5,935 nucleotides of DNA from Candidatus Acetothermia bacterium JdFR-47. GTDB lineage: Bacteria; Bipolaricaulota; Bipolaricaulia; Bipolaricaulales; Bipolaricaulaceae. Shown here one piece after another: positions 5,884 to 5,935 of the stretch. Within the stretch, counting starts at the first letter, position 1. Each line of letters opens with the position of its first letter. Both the position numbers and the translations under genes were made by a program. Below the pieces are notes generated by a model that ran no database searches, was not told the DNA's origin, and saw nothing but the letters and a program-made list of their open reading frames with translations. Where the stretch lies: contig MTNI01000076.1 in the NCBI GenBank assembly GCA_002011415.1, forward strand, positions 1 to 5,935. Direction: 5' to 3'.

Positions 5884-5935
5884 TTACTTAAGCCCATGGT
5901 TTTCCAGGATTTTGTCGAACGCTTTCTTTTCCTCT
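5884..5935 (-). CDS. C-terminal end of a convergent gene, cut by the right window edge
   Basis: Reading the minus strand from the window edge, 16 codons end in TAA (complement of 5884-5886) and give EEKKAFDKILENHGLK. The peptide is charged and amphipathic, like the terminal helix of a soluble protein. Seventeen codons is too little to prove coding, and a plus-strand frame is also open here. The call rests on the peptide's natural-looking composition and on the convergent layout with the membrane-protein gene. Function cannot be assigned. Confidence 0.42.
   Translation of the reverse strand, partial: EEKKAFDKILENHGLK

Noticed and set aside
1..5935. CRISPR array or tandem repeats
   Set aside because: No regularly spaced direct repeat was seen on reading through the window.

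Overview
The window is bacterial-type DNA, though an archaeal source cannot be excluded. It has strong Shine-Dalgarno sequences, TTG starts and tightly spaced same-strand genes. Nothing in it fixes the taxon. Base composition is uneven. Hand counts of single 60-base lines give 39/60 G+C at 121-180, 34/60 at 2221-2280, 27/60 at 4801-4860 and 20/60 at 5401-5460. This gradient suggests genes of different origin brought together, as in a defence or accessory locus.

Layout. (1) 1-870, plus strand: the 3' part of a gene for a transglutaminase-like cysteine-protease-fold protein with a C-terminal beta-sandwich, cut by the left window edge. (2) 871-1036: a short intergenic stretch with a hairpin just after the stop and a good -10 element and ribosome binding site for the next gene. 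(3) 1037-4132, plus: a complete 1031-residue single-chain restriction-modification enzyme of type IIG architecture. It has an N-terminal PD-(D/E)XK nuclease, a gamma-class N6-adenine methyltransferase core and a C-terminal target-recognition region. (4) 4133-4415: a linker holding a doubtful 88-codon ORF and a run of three small hairpins. (5) 4416-5669, plus: a complete, AT-richer gene for an unrecognised protein with six predicted membrane helices and a long helical C-terminal cytoplasmic region. (6) 5670-5883: non-coding, dominated by a 146-base nested inverted repeat (5700-5845) that can fold into a long rod. (7) 5884-5935, minus: the last 16 codons of what is probably a convergent gene.

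How the parts may work together: the type IIG enzyme is self-sufficient, because modification, cleavage and recognition are in one chain. The gene behind it is spaced like an operon partner, but no partner of this kind is known to be required by type IIG systems, so any joint role is inference. The most unexplained items are the membrane/helical protein and the nested inverted repeat after it.
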